This document shows positions 32,709 to 41,818 of a stretch of 44,180 bases of DNA, piece after piece; within the stretch, counting starts at the first letter, position 1; each line of letters starts with the position of its first letter. The notes under the pieces are model-generated. The model was not told the DNA's origin. It ran no database searches and saw nothing but the letters and a program-made list of their open reading frames with translations. The DNA lies in NCBI GenBank assembly GCA_024638965.1, contig JAHEJI010000020.1, forward strand, positions 1 to 44,180, given 5' to 3'. The DNA comes from Planctomycetaceae bacterium. GTDB lineage: Bacteria > Planctomycetota > Planctomycetia > Pirellulales > Pirellulaceae. The position numbers were made by a program, and so were the translations under genes.

Positions 32709-35700
32709 CATTACGCGGTTTGAAAAAAAGTTCAATTTTTGTGACGGCTCCTGAGCGGGTGAACACCTCTGCTGTTTCCGACTCGCTCAACGTCAATTCA
32801 TGTCTTGAGACAATTTCGCCAACTTTGGAATGCACCACGATTTTGGATGTCTCAGATTTTCGGTAAATGATTGGGACTTGGCACAGCGTAAATCCGAAAC
32901 TGCCTTCGCTCAATTCGATCGTTTCATTTCTTCCCTCGATGCTCACGAAATCGAAATTGGAACTTTCGCTGACAAGCTCGTTGGACTCAAAAAATTTCGG
33001 ATCGAATCGGAGAGTTCCGTTTTCGATTCGCACTCCCAGTTCGATAAATCTGGAAAGGATGTCTTCCTTGACCTGCCCCGTCATCCCGGGTTGTTGGACA
33101 CCGGCGTGCCACGGGGTATGTGAATAGGGGTCGGTCGGAAAAGCACCATAATCGGAAGGCGGTTTGTTAACACCGATTCCTTCGCGGATTTCGCGATAAA
33201 GTTCTCGTAGACGTCTGAGCGTCGCGGGCTCCGTCGCCGGATCTTCGTTCGCCCAAACCAGATTCTCTATGGCTGCCAAGCACAATTTGGAGACCATATG
33301 CCAGTAGATTGAACCGAGGCCTTCATATCCGAAGAACGTGCCGGAACGACCTGTAAATCCTCGATGTTGAAACGTATCTTCATAAATCTGGTTTAACAGT
33401 TGTCGTTCTTCGCGAACAAGCTCGGTAAACTCGTTTTGTTTTTCAAGTTCGTCCAAGCTTCGATTCAGGTCATCAGAATTCCTGAATTGGCCATTGAAGT
33501 GCAATTCGCCGAGAACATCGGTCCGCACGAACGAACTGTCATTCAATTCGATCAGTCGCTGCACAAGCGTTGATTGTTCAATCCATTTTTGGTCGATCAG
33601 GTTTTTGTCAACGAATCGGGGCAGCTCGCGATCAGGATAAAGCATGTAACTTTGTTGATCGTCCCGATACATTGCGCTGTTCCGCAATGCTTCAAGCACT
33701 TCAACTGTTTCGTCTGGAGTTAATGCGGCGCTACTAAGCACGGCAACTTGTCCTTCGAGCATTTCATAGAGATGATCAATACCGGCTTCGTTCGGTTTCA
33801 AGGTAAGCAGGTTGTAAGCGTGGTACATCCCGTCATCGCGTCGATTTGCCTTGATCGTGTGGTCAAGAAAATGCAACGACTGCTCAAAAAACTCAACGAA
33901 CGCGGTGAGCGGAAGCTCCTCTTTGGCGCCAGATAGACCAATTTTGTACAGGCTTTTTCGATACGCGGCACCAATATTGGAGAGTGAATCAACAATCTGT
34001 CGACGTTTGACATCGTTGAGCTGTTTGCCAAGCGATAGCTCATGCTCCTGGAGAATGTGGAGCATGCGTTTCAATAACAAGACGACTTCTCGCGAAACCG
34101 ATATTGTGTCCGACAACGGCAACGTCGAAAACCAGTTGCTCATAAAGCTGAAGTAACGTCGGAGGTAGCAAACGGTTACCATCGACAAACCGTTGCCAAC
34201 TAAAGCATTGTTGGCGTCGTTCCATTCGGGACGTTGCGTGTTGAGCCAGATACCGCCTTCTGGCACAAAATTTGTCATTTTAATCAGTGCCGGCAGCAGC
34301 AGTTTTTCACCGAGTGTGACTTGATGTGTGTTGCCTAACGCATCTTGTAAGAGTTTTCCATCTGAGCCAATCTCGAGCACGCGGGACTTGATTTCTTTTT
34401 CTAATTCAAAATCGAAGTCAATTGTGTTTCGCGGGTCCTGTTTGATCTGTTCGTAGCTGCGAATCCGATAAGGAACATTCGCATAGGTACAACATTCCAT
34501 GCCTAGCCAATGATCAAGCCTGTCGGGCCGGAACCCGCGCGACCATTCAAGCAGCTTGAGGAGATAAATGATCTGGTGATCACCCCAATACCCAATGTTC
34601 GCCCACGGATCTGCTGGATCGGGAGCTTCCCACTCGAAACCTTCCTTGGTGACCCGGTATGGGTTGTAACCGTCAGCGGTCGACGCATTGACGAATCGAA
34701 AAATCATGCTCCTCGCGTACTCGGGATAGGACAGCGAAAGCGCTTCCCAATTTTGGAATATGTCGCGCCAGTTGCCCTGGTAATTTTGATTTTTTGAACC
34801 ATCTGGATTCAGCAGCTCAATCGAAAACGCATTCCATGGCCGGGACGGATCTCCATGTCGGCGACTAAACGAAAACGGCAAATATTCCAATCCAATTCGG
34901 AGAAGATCCAGATTCTTGAGCTCGCCAAGACGAGTGATCAACTCAATGATTGACAATTCTTCTGGAAGCGCATCGAGAAACGTCAGATTTTGTTCATAAA
35001 CAAGACGATTAATGAGCTCAACGTGATTGGCAAACTCATGTCTTTTGATTTGATATGCGTTTGCCGGGTAACCACCGCGCATCACATTGAACAAAACGTT
35101 AGATTGATGTCGATGTGTGCGAAGAAGATCAGCGCCCGCCTGCAGACCGTCAGCCGAAGCGATAATTCGTTTCAGTTCTTCCTCGTTTTGTCTGATATCC
35201 TGTTTGACGATGGACGCGATATCTGGAAGGTTATGCATTTGATGGCGGAGATTGGCGACGTCCGTCTGGTCGCAGCCTGTGTTCGCCACGATGGTCCAGG
35301 ATTGGGACTCGCCCCTGGGCAACTCAATCTGGGAATTAACGAAATAGGCACCACGATGCGCCCGAATATCGGTTTCCTGGGTTACTTGGTGGCCGGATCT
35401 AAATCGCTCAACTTGAATCGAGCTGATTAAGATCGTTGGCTGGTTCATGCCGTACTGCCAGACAACCGTCGACCGTAAGGCTTCACTTGGTTCTGCTCGG
35501 TCGGTTGGGATGGAACTCAGATAAAACAAACCCAATTGAGATTCCGCAAGCAGCTCGTTTTTCTTGTAGGCGTCGCCAAGATTGCTGTAACGCAATTGGA
35601 AATTCCGATCGAGTCCGTCGGGCATGATATTTTCTAAACCGTCCAGAATCTCAACCGTAACATCAGTGGACCCGTTATTTACGAGCTGAGAACTGCGGAC

Positions 35701-36156
35701 AAAACCATATTGATGTCCGAACGCCCAACAGCTGCGAAAAACCAATCCGCGGGTGAGGTTGAATTCTTCAAGACAAAGCCGACTGCCCAACACGTTCTTG
35801 TAGATGTTGCGAGCGATGGTGTCTTTGTTGTCGCCGGAATTAGCAAACGGCTCCCAGATTTCGCCGGAACCATCGCCCAGTCGGATCAACGTTTTGGGGC
35901 CCGTGTGATCGGCCATGTGAGAAATCTTGTCAGCCGAATAGTACGGAAACAAAGGCGTATCCGGATTTCGACGGCCAGCGGTTACCGCGCCACGGCTGGA
36001 TGCAAACATCCAGTGATCGCTGCCGCTGACCGGCATGATAAAAAACTCTGGCATCAAGTGGCAGTTGGCAATTTGGTAATAACGATCGCCATCTAAATCA
36101 AGATAGCCGCCGAGCACTTCATCGGTACAAACATTTTGTGGTGTGACCAAATTCAA
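32695..36156 (-). CDS. Very large GH94-like (cellobiose phosphorylase-like) protein
   Basis: The product is 1153 aa from a TTG at 36156, with GAGAAG six bases upstream; the next ATG would remove the conserved start. There is no signal peptide, so it is probably cytoplasmic. The N-terminal 300 residues are beta-rich (MASSRGAVTAGRR-like FASSRGAVTAGRRNPDTPLF, NLTRGLVFRSCWAFGHQYGF). The middle looks like an (alpha/alpha)6 barrel: GGYPANAYQIKRHEF, NYQGNWRDIFQNWEALSLSY, WANIGYWGDHQIIYLLKLLE and RPEWNDANNALVG at about 643-655. The EWND motif matches the position of GDWND, which holds the general acid in GH94 phosphorylases, but the first Asp is Glu here. It lies between a GPH symporter and a GH2-like lipoprotein, so a beta-glycoside is the likely substrate. 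Phosphorolysis or hydrolysis cannot be decided. Confidence 0.75.
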   Translation of the reverse strand: MNLVTPQNVCTDEVLGGYLDLDGDRYYQIANCHLMPEFFIMPVSGSDHWMFASSRGAVTAGRRNPDTPLFPYYSADKISHMADHTGPKTLIRLGDGSGEIWEPFANSGDNKDTIARNIYKNVLGSRLCLEEFNLTRGLVFRSCWAFGHQYGFVRSSQLVNNGSTDVTVEILDGLENIMPDGLDRNFQLRYSNLGDAYKKNELLAESQLGLFYLSSIPTDRAEPSEALRSTVVWQYGMNQPTILISSIQVERFRSGHQVTQETDIRAHRGAYFVNSQIELPRGESQSWTIVANTGCDQTDVANLRHQMHNLPDIASIVKQDIRQNEEELKRIIASADGLQAGADLLRTHRHQSNVLFNVMRGGYPANAYQIKRHEFANHVELINRLVYEQNLTFLDALPEELSIIELITRLGELKNLDLLRIGLEYLPFSFSRRHGDPSRPWNAFSIELLNPDGSKNQNYQGNWRDIFQNWEALSLSYPEYARSMIFRFVNASTADGYNPYRVTKEGFEWEAPDPADPWANIGYWGDHQIIYLLKLLEWSRGFRPDRLDHWLGMECCTYANVPYRIRSYEQIKQDPRNTIDFDFELEKEIKSRVLEIGSDGKLLQDALGNTHQVTLGEKLLLPALIKMTNFVPEGGIWLNTQRPEWNDANNALVGNGLSMVTVCYLRRYFSFMSNWFSTLPLSDTISVSREVVLLLKRMLHILQEHELSLGKQLNDVKRRQIVDSLSNIGAAYRKSLYKIGLSGAKEELPLTAFVEFFEQSLHFLDHTIKANRRDDGMYHAYNLLTLKPNEAGIDHLYEMLEGQVAVLSSAALTPDETVEVLEALRNSAMYRDDQQSYMLYPDRELPRFVDKNLIDQKWIEQSTLVQRLIELNDSSFVRTDVLGELHFNGQFRNSDDLNRSLDELEKQNEFTELVREERQLLNQIYEDTFQHRGFTGRSGTFFGYEGLGSIYWHMVSKLCLAAIENLVWANEDPATEPATLRRLRELYREIREGIGVNKPPSDYGAFPTDPYSHTPWHAGVQQPGMTGQVKEDILSRFIELGVRIENGTLRFDPKFFESNELVSESSNFDFVSIEGRNETIELSEGSFGFTLCQVPIIYRKSETSKIVVHSKVGEIVSRHELTLSESETAEVFTRSGAVTKIELFFKPRNDNVD

Positions 36157-36202
36157 TTAGCTTCTCATAACAAAGTTGAGTGACGTGATGTTTGCGAACA
36201 GC

Positions 36203-37750
36203 CTACGTATCCGTAACTGCCATTTTTCGGTTTTGCAAATCAGTTTCGATTTGCGCCAATAGTTTTGGGGTGATGTTGTAAAATAGCATTGCGGCGCAGG
36301 CACAAATCAGGAAAACAGCCGGGGTCAAACTCATCAGGGTGATGATCCCATTGATGGTGTTGTCGTTTTGAACTTGATTGACGTTTTCAACAGGCGCTTT
36401 GAACTCAAAAAAGGCCAGCGCCCAACCCGGTACCGCAGCACCAAGGGCGCTGCCGAGCTTTTGTGAAAAAGTTGCCGCGGCAAAAACGAGTCCTGTCGCC
36501 CGACGATGATTGACCCATTCGGAATAGTCTGCCACGTCCGCGTACATGGCCCAGAGTAGAATAGGCATTGGACCGCTGATGAATGCGCCGAGAGAATGAA
36601 TGGCGTACATCAATTGCCACTGATCACTTTTCAAAAACAGGAAAGCCGCCATGCATGCCGCGTTTCCAAGCATGACCAGGATCATCAGCAACTTGTTGCC
36701 GAACACGCGCACCAAAGGCTTGGTCAACAACATCCCGAGAATGCTGAAAAACGTCCCGGCGGCGAAGAAGTTGCCAAAAGAACCAGGATTTTCCAAAATC
36801 CCAATCACAAAATTAATGATGTATTTGGTGGGTCCGGGAAAATAGCCCGCAATGCTATGCAACGCGGGAAAAGTGATTTCACCGACCTCGACGAAGTAGT
36901 TGAAGTAGTATGCAGTTGCGCTGCCGCGCGTCCATCCTGCCAGAATCTGAAACAAACCAACCAATACCAGGACGATCCAAGGTCTGTTTTTCAACAGGTC
37001 GACGACATCTTGTCGAAATGTCGAGTTGTGTTTTTGTTCCGGCTGGACTCGTTCCTTGGTAGTTAAAAACGTGACTGTAAACAAAACGACGGCCGCGATT
37101 GCATAACAAACGACAGTCCAAAAAAAACCGGACTGCGGATCAACAACAACGTTCTGCGGGGCACCATCAACGATAACTTCTCTTGTGCCCCCTCCAAAGT
37201 GCTCGACCAATGGAAGCGTGCAAATCTGAACAATCAATCCCCCGCAGAACGCAAAAACAAATCGGTAAGTAGAGACCGACGTTCGTTCCAGTGAATTGGA
37301 AGAAATTACCCCCATCAGCGCGCCATAGGGAATGTTGATCGCCGTGTACGCCATAAACACCAACGTGTAGGTGATATAGGCGTAGATTAATTTTCCGTTC
37401 GGCGACAGATCCGGCGTGTAAAACGTCAGCATCCCAGTGACCGCGAATGGAATCGACATCCAGATCAGGTAGGGGCGAAACCGCCCCCAGGCCGTTTTAG
37501 TTCGATCCGAGATGTATCCCACCATTGGGTCATTGATTGCATCCCACATTTTGGTCACCAGGAACATGGTTCCTGCAGCAGCCGCAGAGATGCCGAAAAC
37601 GTCGGTATAGAAGTACAGCTGGAAATTTTCAAACAGTTTCCAATAGAAATTGGATGCCGTATCCCCCAAGCCATAACCGACTTTTTCACCAACCGATAAG
37701 CGTTGCTCACCGCTCGATTCGACATATGGTTTTTCCGGTTTACTGCTCAT
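36203..37750 (-). CDS. GPH family sugar:cation symporter
   Basis: The product is 515 aa of the glycoside-pentoside-hexuronide (MelB-like) branch of the major facilitator superfamily, with 12 predicted membrane helices. Family marks are SVGEKVGYGLGDTASNFYWK at the start of TM1, DAINDPMVGYISDRTKTAWG in loop 2-3 followed by RFRPYLIW, and YGALMGVISSNSLERTSVST. A long loop at about 205-250 (VEHFGGGTREVIVDGAPQNV) is an insertion not present in MelB. Members move disaccharides or glycosides inward with sodium or protons. It is 46 bases upstream of the GH94-like gene and should supply its substrate. Confidence 0.93.
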   Translation of the reverse strand: MSSKPEKPYVESSGEQRLSVGEKVGYGLGDTASNFYWKLFENFQLYFYTDVFGISAAAAGTMFLVTKMWDAINDPMVGYISDRTKTAWGRFRPYLIWMSIPFAVTGMLTFYTPDLSPNGKLIYAYITYTLVFMAYTAINIPYGALMGVISSNSLERTSVSTYRFVFAFCGGLIVQICTLPLVEHFGGGTREVIVDGAPQNVVVDPQSGFFWTVVCYAIAAVVLFTVTFLTTKERVQPEQKHNSTFRQDVVDLLKNRPWIVLVLVGLFQILAGWTRGSATAYYFNYFVEVGEITFPALHSIAGYFPGPTKYIINFVIGILENPGSFGNFFAAGTFFSILGMLLTKPLVRVFGNKLLMILVMLGNAACMAAFLFLKSDQWQLMYAIHSLGAFISGPMPILLWAMYADVADYSEWVNHRRATGLVFAAATFSQKLGSALGAAVPGWALAFFEFKAPVENVNQVQNDNTINGIITLMSLTPAVFLICACAAMLFYNITPKLLAQIETDLQNRKMAVTDT

Positions 37751-37942
37751 ATGTCGTCCCGGTGGAGAGTGTCAGTTAAAAATTTCAATTTCCATGTAGC
37801 CGCCATCATGGCGCTCGGCTTGGGTGGGCCAACTATCAAACTGACTTGTACCATACGCAAAAGAACTGGGCCGGCTACACGTATTTAGGCGGCCCCCTGC
37901 GGACGATCGAAACGAAAGCCATTTGGCGCCGTGGCCCCTCCC

Positions 37943-38464
37943 CTATCCACCGCTTCTGTCGTCGCCGCTTTTGCGACTTGAACTGGCCGCTGCTGGCGAA
38001 GAGCCCTTTCCAGCCATCAAACGCTCGTATTCTGAGCTGTCGACTTCCTGTTGAACCATATTCAAGAAACCCACCATGCGTTTACCGTTTTTGCCTGTGG
38101 CTTCAAAGACTGCTGGTTCACTGGATCCTCGAGGTCCGGAGGTAATGTTATAACGAATGTTGAACGGCTCTCCGTCTCTTTCGCTTACAAACAGTTCATC
38201 AACGGCGCCGGGATCCACACCCATGGGCTCGAGCATCCTGGGGTCCGTGTTTTTGATGAACTCTTTAAACGCGGCTTCATCAGCTGGCCCTTCGTACTTG
38301 TTTTGCAATTGATGCAAACCGTACAGATTAGCGAGCCGTTGTAGATTTGTTTTGTTCGCGCTGGTTACAGCTGAGGCTTCTGGATTTGCATCGCCGCATC
38401 CGAAGAGGCTGAGGACCGTAAATCCAAGCACTGATACGACCGATAATAGAACCAAGTTTTTCAC
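37943..38464 (-). CDS. Small lipoprotein of the carbohydrate locus
   Basis: The product is 173 aa from a GTG at 38464, chosen because GAAGGA lies about eight bases upstream. An in-frame ATG at 38473 abuts that Shine-Dalgarno and is less likely. The N-terminus KNLVLLSVVSVLGFTVLSLF is followed by GC, a good lipidation site (SLFGC). The mature part has a helical segment (NLQRLANLYGLHQLQNKYEG), EAAFKEFIKNTDPRMLEPMG and a C-terminal Ser/Ala/Gly-rich tail. I do not recognise a named domain. Small lipoproteins with a LYGLHQLQ-like start directly behind DUF1559 genes are, as far as I recall, common in planctomycetes. Function unknown. Confidence 0.85.
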   Translation of the reverse strand: MKNLVLLSVVSVLGFTVLSLFGCGDANPEASAVTSANKTNLQRLANLYGLHQLQNKYEGPADEAAFKEFIKNTDPRMLEPMGVDPGAVDELFVSERDGEPFNIRYNITSGPRGSSEPAVFEATGKNGKRMVGFLNMVQQEVDSSEYERLMAGKGSSPAAASSSRKSGDDRSGG

Positions 38465-38500
38465 GACATCCATCCTTCATTCAAATGTTACAAATAGCGT

Positions 38501-38536
38501 AAAAAACAAACTCCGCCCGAGCTGATCGGGCAGAGT
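38501..38536 (-). terminator. Rho-independent terminator after the DUF1559 gene
   Basis: On the minus strand an 11-bp stem ACTCTGCCCGA / TCGGGCGGAGT (one G-T pair) with a five-base TCAGC loop is followed by TTGTTTTTT. It begins 22 bases after the DUF1559 stop and precedes the lipoprotein gene, so it may set the ratio between the first gene and the rest of the locus by partial read-through. Confidence 0.9.
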
Positions 38537-38558
38537 TGGGTTTAAAACGCTTCGAGAT

Positions 38559-39620
38559 TTAGAGGTCTTCGAGGGAATAAATTCCACCATCGGCACGCTT
38601 GCCAAGGCTGTCGAGGATGATCAAATCTGCCGTATTACGAATAACATGGGTTGAACCGTCGCCCCAAACCGAGGTAATAACACCAGGGTGAGCTGAACCA
38701 AATCCATATTCTTCGGTCATTTCACGAGTTCCGTTGCTCTGGCGACCCCAGTCGTCTGGACGTGTTTCCGTGTCTGACAAAACGCCAACTTCCCAAATAT
38801 CGTCAGAGGTACCGGTGAGGTAACCGAACTGACGCATGTGTGGCCAATCCGCTCCCGTGTAGTAGCCAGTCATTTCCCACCAGGGCCAAATGCTCAGATC
38901 TGGAATGGTCCAATATTCCGCGGGAACTGCTTTTTCGGCCAACAAAATTGTATTCGAGGCTCCGTCGACGCACGAACCAAAAGTACATCCACCCACCTTG
39001 AGGACCTCAGGCGTCGAGGAAGTTACGTTAACGTGCCCACCCTTGGTGATCAGACCGGTCCACACTCGAGTGAACTCATTATCCCTTGGCGGTTGAGTAA
39101 CTTGCCATTCGAAACCCTGCCAGTCGGGCTCGTTCCAATTCGCCAGGACGCCAGCAAAGTCGCCGAGACGCATTGTTCCTGCACCAAAATTGACGAACCT
39201 TCCTGAACGCGACGGGCATTGGAAAGTCTCGATCTCAATAAATGAAATTCCATCAGCCGTATCAATGAAGCCGTCTGTTTTGCGAAGATCTGCAACATTA
39301 TTCTGCTCGATGTAGGGAAGAACTTGGAACATCCAGCTTGCGTTTTCGTAACCGTACAAAGGCTTAAGTTCTTCGCCCGTTTGATCAAACTGCTGGACAA
39401 CTCCGCCGGCCGTTGGGAATTCTCCAAACGACGATTCAAAATTGTGCATGGACAGCCCGAGTTGGCGTACACGGTTCAAGCAGTCGGTTCGCCGGGCAGC
39501 TTCCCGTACTTGTTGCACCGCGGGAAGAAGCATTCCAATCAAGATGCCAATGATGGCAATCACGACCAAGAGTTCGACCAGCGTAAATGCCCTTCGGGCC
39601 TGATGAGGGTGGTTTCGCAT
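38559..39620 (-). CDS. DUF1559 prepilin-like protein
   Basis: The product is 353 aa; AAGGAC precedes the ATG at 39620. The N-terminus has the type IV prepilin signal AFTLVELLVVIAIIGILIGM, so it is likely processed by prepilin peptidase after the residue before Phe and anchored through its helix. DUF1559 landmarks are PAVQQVREAARRTDCLNRVR followed by QLGLSMHNFESSFGEFPTAG, YIEQNN, VDGASNTILLAEKA and the H-X9-DG-like ending GSAHPGVITSVWGDGSTHVI. Planctomycetes encode many of these next to transport and degradation genes. This one is first in the carbohydrate locus and divergent from lacI. Its exact role is unknown. Confidence 0.93.
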   Translation of the reverse strand: MRNHPHQARRAFTLVELLVVIAIIGILIGMLLPAVQQVREAARRTDCLNRVRQLGLSMHNFESSFGEFPTAGGVVQQFDQTGEELKPLYGYENASWMFQVLPYIEQNNVADLRKTDGFIDTADGISFIEIETFQCPSRSGRFVNFGAGTMRLGDFAGVLANWNEPDWQGFEWQVTQPPRDNEFTRVWTGLITKGGHVNVTSSTPEVLKVGGCTFGSCVDGASNTILLAEKAVPAEYWTIPDLSIWPWWEMTGYYTGADWPHMRQFGYLTGTSDDIWEVGVLSDTETRPDDWGRQSNGTREMTEEYGFGSAHPGVITSVWGDGSTHVIRNTADLIILDSLGKRADGGIYSLEDL

Positions 39621-39734
39621 TTTAGTAGTCCTTAATAATTAGCGTGCTGGAAATGATAGCGGTTTCAAGACTGGTGTTAATTATGTGCACAACCGCCGTT
39701 TTGTCAAGCATTTTATCACATAAATGGATATTTT

Positions 39735-39750
39735 TTGAAAACGTTTTCAA
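39735..39750. promoter_or_regulatory. LacI-type operator, perfect 16-bp palindrome
   Basis: TTGAAAACGTTTTCAA is a perfect palindrome with the central CG step typical of LacI/GalR-family operators. It lies 115 bases upstream of the DUF1559 gene start and 125 upstream of the lacI-family start, in an AT-rich divergent promoter region. It is the obvious binding site for the adjacent regulator, allowing control of the whole minus-strand locus and autoregulation. I did not notice another copy nearby, but my scan was by eye. Confidence 0.8.
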
Positions 39751-39874
39751 CATGGTTTTTTACGGGTTTTTGGGATGGTTTTTGCCGTGTTTTGATTTCG
39801 CACATTCATTAACCGACCCAAACGAGCTATAATCGTGTAACCGTAGATTTCCCCTAGGGATGCAGAGAGCACTT

Positions 39875-40885
39875 ATGGAACCGAAGAAAGTCACAATTCA
39901 AGACATTGCGGAGAAAGCAAATGTCTCCAAAAGCACTGTTTCACGAGTCATCAACAACTCGACTCCAGTTAATGAGCGCAAGAAAAAAGCAGTGCTTTCC
40001 GCGATGAAAACCATGAATTTCCAGCCCAATGTGTTCGCCCGAGGCTTGGCGGGTGGTTTTTCAATGACCCTCGGCATCGTGACGCAGAATATTGGGAGCC
40101 CGTTTTTTGATACGGTGACCCAAGGAATCATTCATTCACTGGTCGGAACCAGCTATTCACCCATTTTTGTCGATGGCCAATGGGACCGGGAAACCGCCCG
40201 CTCCGGAATCAACACGCTACTCGGCCGGCAGGTCGATGGCCTCATCATCGTTGGCGGCAATATGTCGAAAGAACTGATGGACAAAATCAAGGAGAAGACG
40301 CCCTGCATATTTGTCGGGCCGGAACTCGAAAATTGGGACAATCAATGTGTCTTCATCGATAACTTCGACGCCGCTTATAAAGCAACCAAGTTTTTGATCG
40401 ATGCGGGGCATCGAGACATCGCACACATTACTGGAATTCCTGATCAACCCGATTCGATCAGTCGCCTCAAGGGTTATCAACAGGCTTTGGCGGACAATAA
40501 CATCCGATATGCAGAAGAGCTTGCGTACGAAGGCAATTTCGACGCGCCCTCTGGAGTATTGGCCATTGAGTCGTTGTTGATGCGAGGCAAAAGTTTCACC
40601 GCCATTTTCGCGGCCAACGACATGACGGCCTATGGAGCTCGTCTCGGATTGCATCGACGCGGGATCCGAGTACCTGAAGATGTTTCGATCATTGGATTCG
40701 ATGATCAGGCCGAATCTGCATTTGTGACCCCGCCTTTAACGACGGTCAGACAGCCCGCATTCGAAATGGGGCATGCCGCCGGATCGGCTTTGGTGAAGTT
40801 GCTTAAGAACGAGCCATACGATTTGCCTGTCCTGAAGGCAGAATTGCAAGTTCGCGAATCGGTCGCGAAGATCCGAGCGCGGTGA
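39875..40885 (+). CDS. LacI/GalR family transcriptional regulator
   Basis: The product is 336 aa. The ATG at 39875 follows GAGAG at good spacing; an in-frame ATG at 39860 has no proper ribosome site. The N-terminal helix-turn-helix and hinge are canonical (VTIQDIAEKANVSKSTVSRV, INNSTPVNERKKKAVLSAMK, NFQPNVFARGL). The periplasmic-binding-protein-like effector domain has LGIVTQNIGSPFFDTVTQGI, GRQVDGLIIVGG, AGHRDIAHITG, FAANDMTAYGARLGLHRRGI and VPEDVSIIGFDDQAESAFVT. It probably represses the divergent carbohydrate locus and is released by a sugar derived from its substrate. Confidence 0.96.
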   Translation: MEPKKVTIQDIAEKANVSKSTVSRVINNSTPVNERKKKAVLSAMKTMNFQPNVFARGLAGGFSMTLGIVTQNIGSPFFDTVTQGIIHSLVGTSYSPIFVDGQWDRETARSGINTLLGRQVDGLIIVGGNMSKELMDKIKEKTPCIFVGPELENWDNQCVFIDNFDAAYKATKFLIDAGHRDIAHITGIPDQPDSISRLKGYQQALADNNIRYAEELAYEGNFDAPSGVLAIESLLMRGKSFTAIFAANDMTAYGARLGLHRRGIRVPEDVSIIGFDDQAESAFVTPPLTTVRQPAFEMGHAAGSALVKLLKNEPYDLPVLKAELQVRESVAKIRAR

Positions 40886-40908
40886 TAACCGTCACTTTGG
40901 TGCATCCA

Positions 40909-41003
40909 GTCATCCTGAGCGAACCGTTAGTTCGCCGCGGCGAGAAGAATCTCGCGCGGCAAACAACTCGACAAGAGATTCTTCGCTCGTTGCTCGCTCA
41001 GAT
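40909..41003. repeat. Dispersed palindromic intergenic repeat, full copy
   Basis: GTCATCCTGAGCGAACCG and GAGAAGAATCTCGCGCGG on the left face CAAGAGATTCTTCGCTCG and TTGCTCGCTCAGAT on the right. It has the same build as the other copies and lies between the convergent lacI-family and DUF4177-like genes. Confidence 0.85.
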
Positions 41004-41087
41004 CAAAGTCCAAAGCTAATCTCGTAATACAGCCAAATCTAATGTTAGAAACAGGGCAGTTCATTGGAAGATCAGCCGTTTCAAATT

Positions 41088-41468
41088 CTATAGCTTTCGT
41101 TTGAAGGCCCAGTATTCTGTTGCATTCGAACCCTGACGGACGTCCACGAGTTCCCAGCCCTGACTCCCGATGGTGTTTAGCAAATTGCCAAGCGTTGCGC
41201 GACTCACTTTGCGACTGAGCAAACGATTAAGCGATTCAATGGATACAAATTGTGGAGCCAGATTGTCGGCTCCATAAATCCAGCGTACACGGAGTCCTTG
41301 ATCGCCAACTTGGACAAGATCCCCGTTGACGAGCAGTTGCGCGTATTCGAATGAGGAATCGGCTTGTTGCTGAACTGGCACCGTGGATTGAACCGGTTTG
41401 GCAAGCAGACTAATCGTAACGAATGCCAAAACGAAAACGAGTGAAACTGACGCTAATTTTTTGAGCAT
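41088..41468 (-). CDS. Small secreted DUF4177-like protein
   Basis: The product is 126 aa; GGAAGGAAA precedes the ATG at 41468, so the longer frame to 41537 is rejected. It has a signal peptide (MLKKLASVSLVFVLAFVTIS, cleavage about residue 28). A small domain follows ending TIGSQGWELVDVRQGSNATE and YWAFKRKL, which is the DUF4177 ending (GWELV...Y.FKR). The middle (LVNGDLVQVGDQGLRVRWIY) is not shared with the family as I know it. No operon partner is evident. Function unknown. Confidence 0.8.
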   Translation of the reverse strand: MLKKLASVSLVFVLAFVTISLLAKPVQSTVPVQQQADSSFEYAQLLVNGDLVQVGDQGLRVRWIYGADNLAPQFVSIESLNRLLSRKVSRATLGNLLNTIGSQGWELVDVRQGSNATEYWAFKRKL

Positions 41469-41818
41469 GATTTTTTCCTTCCAAGTTCTACCCTCGCTTC
41501 CATTAAACCCGATCCGTCCACCAATTGGCTGACCCAAACCGGCTCAAGCAAGGAGTTTTTTGCATTTTTTTTGAATTCTTGAGGTTCGTTTCTATTTTTA
41601 CAAAATATGTTCGCGTTAAAAAGCATCTCGTACTTTGAGGTTATTTGAAAGCCGTCCGGCCATTGCGAGCGGATTGTCGCTAACCAGCGGTGCCGTGCCG
41701 CTCACATTGTCCGGCTTTTACAACATTTGAATTCCCGGACACCCTCAGTTAGTTTAGTCAATTGAACCGAGATATTCCGTCTCAGATATTCCGTCTCAAT
41801 TGGGCCAGGGTCATTTCC
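41469..41818. other. Intergenic region between divergent genes
   Basis: These 350 bases should hold the promoters of the DUF4177-like and DUF1549 genes. The first part is AT-rich (T runs at about 41563-41600). A GC-rich imperfect hairpin lies around 41653-41720 (CCGTCCGGCC...TTGTCCGGC). A 14-bp tandem duplication follows at 41771-41798. No gene seen. Confidence 0.5.
41771..41798. repeat. Perfect 14-bp tandem duplication
   Basis: GATATTCCGTCTCA occurs twice in direct succession, 21 bases before the chosen start of the DUF1549/DUF1553 gene. It could be a recent slippage event or a paired binding site. Confidence 0.8.
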
